A stretch of 64,000 bases of DNA from Norana najaformis (taxonomy: Eukaryota; Annelida; Clitellata; Crassiclitellata; Hormogastridae), in NCBI GenBank assembly GCA_964023275.1, contig OZ029927.1:3147715-3211714 (forward strand), read 5' to 3'. Under the pieces are notes generated by a model, which had not been told where the DNA came from, searched no databases, and worked only from the letters and a program-made list of their open reading frames with translations. Below, one piece after another: positions 36,932 through 47,374 of the stretch (positions are counted from its first letter, which is position 1; every line of letters starts with the position of its first letter). A program made the translations under genes and the position numbers.

Positions 36932-37620
36932 TAACTACAGTACCTTCCGTACTCTATTTGCCTTCCACATAACTACATTACCTTCAGTACTCTATGTGCA
37001 CTCCACCTAACTATGTTACCTTCAGTACTCTATGTGCACTCCACCTAACTATGTTACCTTCAGTACTCTATGTGCACTTCACCTAACTATGTTACCTTCA
37101 GTACTCTACTTGCCCTCCACCTAACTACCTTACCTTCAGTACTCTACTTGCCCTCCACCTAACTACATTACCTTCAGTACTCTATGTGCACTCCACCTAA
37201 CTATGTTACCTTCAGTACTCTATGTGCACTCCACCTAACTATGTTACCTTCAGTACTCTATGTGCACTTCACCTAACTATGTTACCTTCAGTACTCTACT
37301 TGCCCTCCACCTAACTACATTACCTTCAGTACTCTACTTGCCCTCCACCTAACTACATTAACTTTAGTACTCTGTATGCCCTTCATCTAACTACATTACC
37401 TTCAGTGCTCTACTTGCCCTTCACTTAACTACATTACCTTCAGTACTCTACTTGCCCTCCACGTAACTACATTACCTTCAGTACTCTATGCGCACTCCAC
37501 CTAACTACATTACCTTCAGTACTCTACTTGCCCTCCACCTAACTACATTAACTTTAGTACTCTGTATGCCCTCCATCTAACTACATTACCTTCAGTGCTA
37601 TACTTGCCCTTCACCTAACC
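36932..37620 (+). repeat. 38-bp minisatellite with 190-bp higher-order repeat
   Basis: About 18 copies of a 38-bp unit containing AACTACATTACCTTCAGTAC and TCTACTTGCCCTCCACCT. Five-unit blocks repeat: 36971-37160 and 37161-37350 carry the same ordered series of variants (TATGTGCAC and ATGTTACC types followed by CTTGCCC types). 37351 and 37541 both start the distinctive AACTTTAGTACTCTGTATGC variant, again 190 bp apart. Confidence 0.92.
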
Positions 37621-37624
37621 AGTA

Positions 37625-40080
37625 CTCAGACTTACTGCGTCTTACTCAGATGATTCTGCTTTGGCATCTGCTTTCTTATATTTCCATGAGTTCTAAATTT
37701 ACTTTATGCACTTCATCACTGTCAGAGTTATCTTTTTCTGAAACCTGCTTAGTAAACAAAACATCAATTCCCTGTCAGGCTGTTCTCACCTAACACTTAC
37801 ATTTCCCTGACCGTATCTTGCTTCCTGTTCTTTTAGAGGAAGTAAAGATCTGTGCTCAATACAGGCATTTCAGAGGTTGAGAGAAGCATGGGCCACATCC
37901 TGATCCAGAGGCCCCTGTACATAGGTCCTGTAACACAGAAAAGGATGCCAACAACAGGCAGCAACAACCTGAGTCAAATGGCCTGTCTTGAAGGGCCTGT
38001 CTTGGAGTCGACTGAGTTTTCTAAGAGGCCTCTATTGATGTATCCCTTAAGGGTAGAAAATTAATGTCAAATGTCACCTGTAGGCAGTATAGGCTTAAGC
38101 ATGACAAGGTTTTGCTGTATCCGATGTCTTTTCCTTTTTCTTCCCCTTCAATCAATACTGGAGTACTCCAAAGTACTCTTGCTTGGTGCCATAAATCTTG
38201 CAATCCCATTTGCTCCAACTTTAGCCAATGCTCAAGTTTTCCATCAGCCATCTTCAATTCTCCAAGCTGTCTCCTGTTTCGGCTCTTACACATCAAATCC
38301 AATTTATCTGGATGTAGTTCCACTGCTGATATTCCGGTACAATCACCCTTAACTCCTGTTGGCATTCAGCATATCTGCCACTTCACTGGACACAGATTTC
38401 TGCATCATATGAGCTACAGACTATGAAAACTTTTAAGCAACTATGACCAGTGCTAAAGCTTTGCATTTCTACAAACGTGTCTGACCTGTAAAAAATACTG
38501 GAGTAAATGCCTTTTCACACTGTGCCATGCTTTTTATGCGCAGCACAATGTCAACTGTACTTCTAAGTCAGGTGCTGCAATGCGGTTAGGCGAGTGTTCA
38601 TTTAATGTATGCCTCTATCTGATAAACATCAGTTGTCCAGAGGTGCAGTTCTGGCAGTTGATGGATCTCTTGGCTGAAGCTTATGCAATGTTTTAGCCGG
38701 TCAACAATCATTAGATATAGCTGGACAATGAATTCTTCTATTTCATATGACACACCCACATTCTAACCCTAGACACAGTGGAGAAAGGTAAATGCATTAG
38801 CCATCTGAACCACCATGAGCAAAGCAGTGGTAAATTTCAGGTACAATAGATTATAAAAGGATTCATGACTAGACACTAAATTATGCCTAGGATCCTCTAA
38901 TTTATTTGTCTACATCTCTCCCTGCCAGTAAATAATCATTAATTTCTGATATGCTGTAGTGAGATGTTTCCAAACGTTCCTCAATCTCGCACTAAATGAC
39001 CCATAAGCATGTTTTTGAGATCACAGTTCTTAAATTGGTTCTTTAAACTCACTTCCCTAACTATAATTTGCCAGTAATTTGAGCATTCTGGTTACGGATA
39101 AACTTGTCATTCTAAATTAACTGTAACATTCTTAAGTGCAGAGTACCTTCGAGAGCTACTTAGAAGGCACTGTAAAATTTTCAGTTACGTAATATTATAC
39201 TACATAGTTACATAATACCTCACAGTTGTTAACTAGAAATATTGCTTGTATGAGCCATGTTTGCGTTTGGCAAGCATGGTCAAAAATCTAGAAAGGACTT
39301 GACAAAAAATGCTCCATTACTTCACGCTACATTTACGCCTACAATTCCTCACTGTCAATGGACACATGGTGTGTTAGCAAAGCCTTACTGACTTACTTAC
39401 TTACACTGATTACAGTGCATAGAAATTATCAAAGGAATGCAAGGAAAGGTTCCAGGAACTGGCTTTACTTTTCCAGATCATATCATGTACCCGAAATGCC
39501 CCTCATTTCCATGGCAATGAAACTTGAAAGACCAGCAGGATCAATCAAACATGGCATAGAAATTGAACCCTATGTCCACAGCACACAACACTCCGATGAT
39601 GACGAGATACATTCACTTCACAGTGCAACCAATAAAAAGCAGCTATATAAATTTATACGGCAGCCACATGAGATCAATATTGATACTAGTCCACGAAAAG
39701 CAACTACCGAAAGAGCCTCAGAGATGAGGAAGGCAGAATATGATTGGAAGCGTGTGAGGAGAAAATTTGTTAATCGGTGGCCACCCAGACGTTCAAAGAA
39801 AACAGGCCAGATGCCAGACAGAAGACACGAAAGGGATGACAGACAGAAATGATTGTGAAGAATAATAATACAGTGAAGAACCCGTGGATCCCGCTTTTTG
39901 TAGAACACCTGACGCATCACAGAAATTCAGAATCAAAGGATAGAAAGATGAGAGAAACAGCAACAACAATGAAAGCAATAAGTGATTTGATTACAGTTGT
40001 AAAAATCATATAAAAAAGAATAAAAACAGCCTCAGAAATCAAATCTCTGAGCAGACAAATCAATGTGTAATGACTATAAA
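37625..40080. other. Intronic, no supported gene
   Basis: Apart from the open frame at 39358-39852 and a possible retroelement end near 39120-39200 (GCTACTTAGAAGGCACTGTA), nothing could be assigned. Confidence 0.4.
39358..39852 (+). other. Open frame of unknown status
   Basis: A 164-codon plus-strand frame opens here without a tandem-repeat origin. The left third includes a simple ACTT run (LLTYLLTLITV). The right two thirds are charged and basic (RRKFVNRWPPRRSKK, RRHERDDRQK). I recognise no domain, no splice signals that fit, and no relation to the host gene, and it is on the opposite strand. It may be a chance frame or a piece of a decayed mobile element. Confidence 0.2.
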
Positions 40081-40089
40081 CTAATTTTG

Positions 40090-40190
40090 TATGTACATAT
40101 GTATGTATGTATGTATGCATGTATATAAGTATGTATGTATGTATGTATGTATGCAAATATATAAGAATGTATGTACGTATGTATGTATGT
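40090..40190 (+). repeat. GTAT microsatellite
   Basis: ATGT/GTAT tetranucleotide run with interruptions. It is followed at about 40220 by AATATAGCACCTTTT, the reverse complement of the retroelement end box, so this is the same tail-plus-array arrangement on the minus strand. Confidence 0.93.
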
Positions 40191-41875
40191 GGTATGTCTG
40201 TTTTTATCTAAAAACTTAATATAGCACCTTTTCCAGTATATCACAAAATTTGCAGAAGAGCAATCAAATATTTCACATCAAATCAGCCCTCACAGTAGGA
40301 AATTCAAACCACCTGAGTGAAATAAAATCAATGTCTCAAAACAATCATCAAATCTCCCAAAGTTATTTCAAATCTCAAATAAAGTCTCTCTAGGGATTCA
40401 AGTTAAAGCACCTCTCAGTAAATGCCACTGTGTGAAATCACATGATTCTGCCATTCCCCGAACTCAACAACAAAGGGACGACCGATGCAAACTGGTGTAC
40501 TGTTCTCAACTCAGAATCAAAAGACGATAAAAGGATTTCGGCAACTGCACCTTCAGTTAACATTTCCCTTCTGTGCTCAGCTCAACAATTTGCACCATAA
40601 TGAAACACGAACAATCACGCACGAATCACTCAGCTACAACAAAATAGCAAGGCGGTGTTATCCTTATCAATATTAATAAACTGGACTCCCTTGTGATAAT
40701 TATATTGAAATATGTAATTCCATGTTCAGTGGTGCCCTTGCAATTTCCTGATAAGCCTCTCAGAAATAGGCCATAAATCAGAAACCGTCAGATTGATTAG
40801 TAATGGAAAACCAGACAAGCTGCAAAGACGACACACTGCATACTTGATACTACTAGACGGGATGGACAGCTTTTCCCGGAACAGTAATTTAATCCCATGC
40901 AACTATGGGTTGATGAATTTTAGAATCACAATGATTGCTGATGATTATGATAATTATTACTTCCATTATGATGATTACAAAGGGACGAGGAAATAATATG
41001 ATTTTCATGATGATCTTTACAGTCTTTATAAAGCATCTTTGTAATGATGACAATGTAGATGATGTTGATGAAAAAAAGATGAAGAAAATGATAACGATGA
41101 TGACAATGGCTATAACAAAGGTATCCAACAACTGGAAAAAACTACAGATAAATTTAACTTCTTTCATTTAATAACTTAGAAATGGCAGTTCAGTCTTATT
41201 TGGGTCACAGGCAGGATGCCAATTTTCAGATTTCACATTAAATTCCCTGCCAACATGGAAACATATTTCAAAATCTGCCAAGATTAACATTTCTAAAATG
41301 ATATCATTTGCATAAGCATAACAAGATTCATACGAAAACGTGGAACAGAAGATCTTACTTTATTACATTCTGATCATTTTGCTTCTTGAATCTCAGTGCT
41401 GCAGGACATTAGACATAAAGTTATCTTAATTAATTACTGAAGGCCTTACACAGACTTCTTTCACTCGTCTCTCATTCTAGAAGTAAACGGTTTCTCACGA
41501 TAGTGAAAGCATTTCAATGGTTCAAACATCCACCTCATTTATGGAATTTGTTAACAAATTGCTCGGATGGCGCTGTCCAGATCAAGTTCTCGTACTACTG
41601 GACAATACTCAAGCCAACAGAGAAGTCGGCTTTGGTGGTTTTATATGATATGATGGTGAGGGAGAGGATGGACCACCCACAAAAATATGCTGAGGCTAAG
41701 AAAATGAAGTCCCTAATACTTCAAACCTGTGGTTGCACCAAGGGATTGGCCTATTAAGGCAGTGGCTTCCAAACAGTTTTGCTGCAGGACCAACTTCAGA
41801 ATTCTTTGGCCACACCTCAACTCAGCGAGTCTTCATGTAGAGTCTAAATTAAGCATACTGTCATCACGACAACAA

Positions 41876-41966
41876 GATCATCATCATCATCATCGTCATC
41901 ATCATCAACAACAAAACAACATCATTATCATCATTATCATCATTATCATTATCATCATCATCAGTT
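41876..41966 (+). repeat. ATC trinucleotide repeat
   Basis: CATCATCATCGTCATCATC followed by ATTATC-type units. Short poly-His or poly-Ile frames are artefacts. Confidence 0.92.
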
Positions 41967-42039
41967 CTTGATGTTCATATGACACTGGGTGCAAATAAAT
42001 GATCTTTCTGTTTGGTCATCTGTCAAAGCCTTAACCAGT

Positions 42040-42300
42040 TTTATCAGTTGCTGGACCTAAATTTTGGAAATCTCTCCCTGGTGTATCTGCTCATTCTGCT
42101 AAATCGCTTGAGTTATTTCATTCTCAGCTTAAGACTTACCTTCTTCCAACTGCTTATCCACCACAGGCTGCCTCTCTGCCATAGTGAACTGACCTTCTGG
42201 ATACACTGACCTGATTTTGGCTTTGGTGCACCATCAGTTGATGTCTTGTGCATTAGACACTGGCACAATAGGAGTTACTAATTACAAATGCGGTACAATT
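42040..42300 (+). pseudogene. CR1/L2-like RT C-terminus and tail
   Basis: VAGPKFWKSLPGVSAHSAKS followed by LELFHSQLKTYLLPTAY can be read without a stop from 42042 to about 42155. The tail ATCAGTTGATGTCTTGTGCA TTAGACACTGGCACAATAGG then follows to about 42280. It resembles the tail at 15440-15520 more than the ATTAG-ended copies. Confidence 0.7.
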
Positions 42301-42400
42301 ACTAGTTCTTTTCTCATGATTAGTTGAAGTCTTGTAAAGCACTTCTCTGTTTTGTCTATCCAGCGAATAAGCACATGTGAAAGGCAACTCACTTGGAAGG

Positions 42401-42458
42401 ACCCTATCATGACCCTATCATGACCCTATCATGACCCTATCATGACCCTATCATGACC
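42401..42458 (+). repeat. 11-bp tandem repeat, about 5 copies
   Basis: Perfect tandem copies of ACCCTATCATG. It lies between the CR1/L2-like tail ending near 42300 and the decayed RTE-like copy starting at 42630. Confidence 0.9.
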
Positions 42459-42629
42459 AACAGTTTGGAAAACAACAGCTCAAAGGACAATGCTTCGTCA
42501 TCTTCTTCTGTTACTTTACACTACATTCATCGTCGTCGTCGTCATCATCTTCAGATCCTGATGCCAACCGTTAGGTGGCGATGGGTGCAAGTAAATGATC
42601 TTCACTCTTTGCGGTCATTTGTCAAATTA

Positions 42630-43735
42630 AGTGCTGCTCTGATATTTAGTCCAGATTTTGTTGTCCTCGTTTATGCTATCTATCCCGCTTAGTTGTGGTC
42701 TTCCTTTGCATCTCTTTGCTTTGCATCTTGCATGTAATGCATTGTGTGGGATGTGGCCATCGGACATGATTTCCACTTGGCCAAACAAACCACTGCAGTC
42801 TCTGCTGGACGACTTCATCTAATAGAGTTGTCTGCATATCCAAGAATTGTCATATTTCATCATTTCCGATTTTTGTTCTGTAGCCTTGAGATTCCTGGAA
42901 TTTTCTGTAACCAGATCATTTCAGATGTGAGAATTCTTTTTTCATCTTCCTTTCTCATTCTTCAGTGTTCTGATCCACAAAGAAAAATGGGTTGAATCAC
43001 TGTCGCATATATTCATGCTTTTGTTTGATTTATATCTCTGCTTCTCCATATCTTGACCATTCTTAAACACGCTTCTGATATATGTCCAATTCTCCTTTGT
43101 ATGTCTTTTTTGCTGTTACCAACTGCGGTTACTAGACCTCATAGACAAAAAATTGATCTACGTGTTCAACAGTTTCTCCTTGGATGTTGATGCTAATTGG
43201 GATCTCTTTGGTTTTTCAATAATCATTGCTTAAGTATTCTCTGCAGTAATCAGTCATTCACGTCTAAACTTAAGACACATCTCTTCCAATTTGCTTACCC
43301 ACCGTAGCCTGGCGTCTGCTTTCTCTGACCTATCGGAAGTCGACACAGTTTCTCCAACACTTCCTGCTTTTTGACTGCAATTTTGACCGTCACCATGGAC
43401 TGATGCCCTGGGCATTATGATAACAGTGCTATAGAAGTCTTTAGATCAGATTAGATTAATCCAAATCTTTTACTGGTGTTGTATATCTGTGTCATAATGT
43501 CTTGTAGCTCTGTTAAGATTCTGGTTAAGAGGCCAATGTCATCAGCAAATTGTGGATTGTTCACTACACACCACTTAGTTTGATTCTTGCATCGGCGTTG
43601 TTTAGACTGAGTGCCATTACTGCCTCTAGAACTAAGTTGAATAGGTATGGTGATAAGATGCATCCTTGATGAATCCCTGTTTTCCTATGGAAGTATTCTG
43701 TGATTTTTTTACAGTATTTCTAAAAGAAACTGGTC
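42630..43735 (-). pseudogene. Decayed RTE-like reverse transcriptase split by a CR1/L2-like insertion
   Basis: On the minus strand the frame fragments read ITEYFHRKTGIHQGCILSPY, then LFNLVLEAVMALSL, PQFADDIGLLTRILTELQDI, YNTSKRFGLI (to about 43461), a break, then KAMIIEKPKEIPISINIQGE (about 43245 to 43170), RRIGHISEACLRMVKIWRSR, LCGSEH-RMRKEDEKRI and finally VEIMSDGHIPHNALHARCKA with KGRPQLSGIDSINED (to about 42640). This is the order expected of an RTE-like RT. It contains several frameshifts and stops. The plus-strand CR1/L2-like tail at 43246-43458 lies exactly between the two halves. Confidence 0.8.
43246..43458 (+). mobile_element. CR1/L2-like 3' tail (ATTAG-tailed family) nested in an RT pseudogene
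   Basis: It contains the family landmarks TCTAAACTTAAGAC (end of the RT frame), CTTACCCACCGTAGCCT, ATGGACTGATGCCCTGGGCA, TTATGATAACAGTGCTATAG and the terminal AGATTAGATTA. The same order recurs at 2200-2428, 51235-51462 and elsewhere. It interrupts the minus-strand RT at 42630-43735 and so must be younger than it. Confidence 0.7.
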
Positions 43736-44110
43736 AAGGGCTGCTTTCATGGGATAATAATACTTCCCATATCAACGCCCAGCCATGTTTCGGCTGCGGG
43801 TCATAGGCCATCATCAAACATCTAAGGGACCGACTGGCAGTCAGAGCAACGGGAGAAGCAATTGGTTGATTAGCGGATAATAAAGAAAGAGCAAGGCCGC
43901 TTTGATGTCGAGCGGAGCATGTGGAGAGAGCAGAGACGCCGTACAACAGGGAGCCAGACAGGGCAAGTGAATTACTCTGAGGCCATAAGGTCAAGTGATG
44001 AGCTGAGATGACTTGATATGCTACTACCATACAGCCTCTGGTACATCACATCCAGACCACAACAGAACAGGAAGTAACAAGTCCTGAGGCTGTATGGTTA
44101 TAGGCAGTGA
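43735..44110 (-). repeat. Unclassified dispersed-repeat-like block
   Basis: The minus strand includes GATGATGGCCTATGACCCGC and AGCCGAAACATGGCTGGGCG, a motif type (direction to a GAAACATG or GAAACGT core) common at the ends of Penelope-like and other repeats. The family cannot be named from this copy alone. Confidence 0.3.
44027..44097. repeat. Inverted repeat with 12-bp arms
   Basis: CCATACAGCCTC at 44027-44038 is the exact reverse complement of GAGGCTGTATGG at 44086-44097, with a 47-bp loop. It lies at the edge of an unclassified repeat-like block (43735-44100) that contains GTTTCGGCTGCGGGTCATAG. Confidence 0.75.
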
Positions 44111-45195
44111 TGCTGGGAGTGTCATGGTGTCAAGACAACCCCAAGATCTAGCCAATCAGGTGTCTAATCTAATCTGGAAACTTCTATAGCACCATTATTA
44201 TTATTTAAAAAAAATTAATACAAAGTCAAAGTGCAAATCTGAGGCACTGTTTTCTGCTTCATTCCATTATCGTACTGCATCCGTGGTTGCTTATCTTGGG
44301 TGTTCAGCAATGGTTGGACAACACTAAGACTGTTCAGATGCAAAGTAGAGAACAACTCATTTAAACCAGGCATTGTTTTAATTTTGTACAGCCTTTGTTT
44401 ATAGGTTCTTGTATGCTAATAAATAATGTATGCTTACAAGTAATTATGAAGATAGAATGGAGTGACATGTGGCACAAAACTCTGTTCTGCAGAGTTCAGC
44501 AGAGGTCTAAGTTCAACCTAACACTGAAAGTTTTCTGCTTCAGTCTAACCTTAAAGCATCCTCCCCCACAGAAACTTCACCAAAGCCGCCCCCACAGGAG
44601 GCAGCACAGCATGGGCTACAGTTTACTAGGAACCTCATGTTTCTCTTCATCCAGCATAGAGTTTCAACTGCAAACTGCTGAACAGCCTAACGCTACAATA
44701 TGAACATATATCTACATAGCATAACTACACCTTTCACCAAAACCTTGGTGCTGTTTATCTTATGAAGCCTGGCCTTTCATATCTAAAATGACAAAACACG
44801 GATGCAGGATCTGTTAATTCTAAGAACGGCTCCACCCCTTCATTAGTGTCTTGGACCTGCCACTGATTACTCACATTATGTCTATCACTACCACATATTA
44901 CTACAGTCCTGCCTACACACGGCTGTGTGTTGTGCTACAGTCGGGCTAGAACTACTTAGTTCTATCATCTACTGATGATTTAATTGATGTTTTCACGGTG
45001 AGCTGCTGCAGTTGGCATTGCAGTAATTAGGAAAACACAAGCAGAAATTAAAAGTACCGAGTTGATTTGTTGTGACCAAGAACCAGAAGATATCAATACA
45101 ACAGAAACTCATTATAATGCTGTTTTTCAGAGCTATATAAAGAACTGCCTTACAATGAATGAGGTTGTGGCAAAATGAGTTTATTTTTTCTATAG
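44110..45195. other. No gene seen between repeat blocks
   Basis: A minus-strand fragment of the ATTAG-type tail (CTAATCTAATCTGGAAACTT CTATAGCACC near 44164-44193) and plain AT-rich intron up to the RTE-like insertion. Confidence 0.45.
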
Positions 45196-45197
45196 GT

Positions 45198-46495
45198 GAA
45201 TCAATCATAGCACTGGTGTCACACGCGAGCAAGATAATCCTAAAGATAATACTGGAAAGGATAAGAAGTAGAACAGAATCGGAATTGGCGGATGTTCAGG
45301 CAGGATTTAGACGTGGAAAAGGGACACGAGATCAGGTGACGAACCTTAGAATTATCATGGAAAAGATGAGAGAGCATCAACAACCGTTGTACATGTGTTT
45401 CGTCGACTTTAGGAAGGCTTTCGACTGTGTGTCACATGAGAAACTATGGATGTCAATGGTGGAGATGGGCTACCCAGTACACATTATAAATTTGATGGCA
45501 GAAATGTATAGCAAACAGACGGCAAAGGTAAAAATTGGCGGCATATTGTCAAGTGGGTTTAGAATAAGAAGGGGAGTGAGGCAGGGGTGCGTGATTTCAC
45601 CAACCTTGTTTAACATTTTATCCGAAATGGTCATGAGGGAAGCACTAGAGGGTTACAAAGGAGGTATTCAAATTGGAGGAAGAAGGATAACAAACCTACG
45701 TTATGCGGATGACATAGTGTTGATGGCAAGCACAGAAGCGGAATTACAGGACTTGGTGTCTCGATTGGACAGAGAAGGCCGAAAGAAGGGGCTGGAGATC
45801 AACATAGGGAAAACAAAATGCATGGCAATGGCAGGTGCACAATGTAACATCAAGGTGCAAGACATCAGGATAGAACAAGTGGACACGTTCGTATACTTGG
45901 GATCGCTTGTGACAGAAGATGCCGAGTGTAGTAGGGAGATAAGAGTAAGAATTGCAAGAGGACATGGAGTGGGAGCAGATCTGGTGAAATTGTGGAAGTG
46001 CCATAAAATCAAAGTATCCACAAAGTTAAAATTAATGAAGACGCTCATTTGGCCAGTAATGATGTACGGATGTGAGAGTTGGACAATCAAAAAGAGGGAT
46101 GAGGATAGAATAATGGCATTTGAAATGAAGTGCATACGGAAAATACTTAGAATATCATGGACAGAAAAAAGAACAAATGAGTGGGTTCTAGAGACGGCTG
46201 GTGTGGAAAGGAGTCTACTTGAATCAATCAAAAGAAGAAAGATGTCGTACTTCGGACACATAATGAGGAAACAGGGTGATTGTTTGGAGAAGGAAATCAT
46301 GCAAGGAACGGTTCCGGGAGCAAGAGCAAGAGGAAGACCAAGGAAGAGGTGGATGGACAACATAAGTGAATGGTCCGGCATAGCCACAGAGAAGTTGCTG
46401 AGAAGAACCGAGGATAGGAGTGGTTGGAGAAGAATCGTCTACAATGCGACCAACCCTCGTATCGAGGACGGTTGAAAAGAAGAAGAAGAATCAAT
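45198..46495 (+). mobile_element. 5'-truncated RTE-like insertion with short target-site duplication
   Basis: The element body runs from about 45206 and ends in a GAA-rich tail (46475-46490) directly after the stop codon. GAATCAAT occurs just before the body (45198-45205) and again at the end of the tail (46488-46495), as expected of a target-site duplication. The GAA part is ambiguous with the tail, so 5 to 8 bp are duplicated. It sits in the large intron, antisense to the host gene. Confidence 0.75.
45206..46475 (+). CDS. RTE-like non-LTR retrotransposon reverse transcriptase, 5'-truncated but open
   Basis: About 423 codons run without a stop from the homology start (IALVSHASKIILKII) to TGA at 46473-46475. 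A methionine codon at 45159 lies in flanking DNA and is not the native start. Counting from it, RT motif A is FVDFRKAFD (residues 81-89), the turn region is GVRQGCVISPTLFN (139-152) and the catalytic box is YADD (182-185). Then follow a thumb region with FVYLGS, the MYGCESWTIKKRD block and the C-terminal GRPRKRWMDNISEW segment. This order is typical of RTE/BovB-like elements. The N-terminal endonuclease is missing, so the copy cannot be autonomous. The intact frame implies a young insertion. Its 3' end is almost identical to the copy at 1656-1831. Confidence 0.92.
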
Positions 46496-46923
46496 TTTGG
46501 GAGTCAAGCCCTCAACTGTGTTAGAACAGAATTCATATTATAAAGAGTCTCCAGCATATTTAGCCAGATTTTTGGAAAGCAGTCGATGAGCTTCTGAATG
46601 CCGCCGAGACTATCACTGACTACCAGTACAGGCAGAAAAGAAAAGCAAGAGTTCAAGCCAATAAATGTGGAAATGGTAGACGTAAGGTCAACGTCAACCG
46701 CCCTATTCATCAGTAAAAAGATGATGAGACGTCATTAATCACTGGACACTATATATCACTGCTGCATACAACAAGCCACTAAATGAAGACACTAAACTTC
46801 TAAATAAAGAGATCAAGCCAGTGGAATACAGACATCCTACCAAACACAGAGACAGCTAGACACTAAATGACCAAGCCATTAAATATATAGACCAACCAGT
46901 GAAACCACTACACACAACTTAGT

Positions 46924-47247
46924 CACTTCATGCAAAGACCAAGCCATTCAATGCAAAGACCAATCCATTCAATGCACTGACCAAGCCATTCAGTGCAAAG
47001 ACCAAGCCATTCAATGCACAGACCAGGCCATTCAATGCAAAGACCAAGCCATTCAATGCAAAAACCAAGCCATTCAATGCACAGACCATGCCATTCAATG
47101 CACAGACCAAGCCATTCAATGCAAAGACCAAGCCATTCAATGCAAAAACCAAGCCATTCAATGCACAGACCATGCCATTCAATACAGAGACCAAGCCATT
47201 CAGTACAGAGACCAATCCACTAAATGCAGAAACCAAGCCATTAAAAA
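46924..47247 (+). repeat. 21-bp minisatellite, about 15 copies
   Basis: The unit is AAGCCATTCAATGCAAAGAC plus C (21 bp), with variants CACAGACC, AAAACC and ACTGACC. Degenerate copies of the same motif extend on both sides, from roughly 46770 to 47370 (AAGCCACTAAATG, AAGCCATTAAATATATAGAC, CAAGCCACTGG). Since 21 is a multiple of three, a 7-residue periodic frame is open on both strands, but I see no sign of a gene. Confidence 0.92.
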
Positions 47248-47374
47248 CAAGCCACAAAATGCATACAACTCAGATGAGAGACCAATAAATTAAACGCAGA
47301 GACAGAGCCAGTGGAAGCCACCAATTACAGAGACCAAGTGACTGAAACATAAAATCCAAGCCACTGGTAAATGT

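Noticed and set aside
45701..46387. A 228-codon minus-strand frame
   Set aside because: It is the antisense shadow of the open RTE-like RT on the plus strand.
46928..47257. Minus-strand ALNGLVF-type protein and plus-strand HSMQRPS-type protein
   Set aside because: Both come from the 21-bp minisatellite; open frames occur on both strands.
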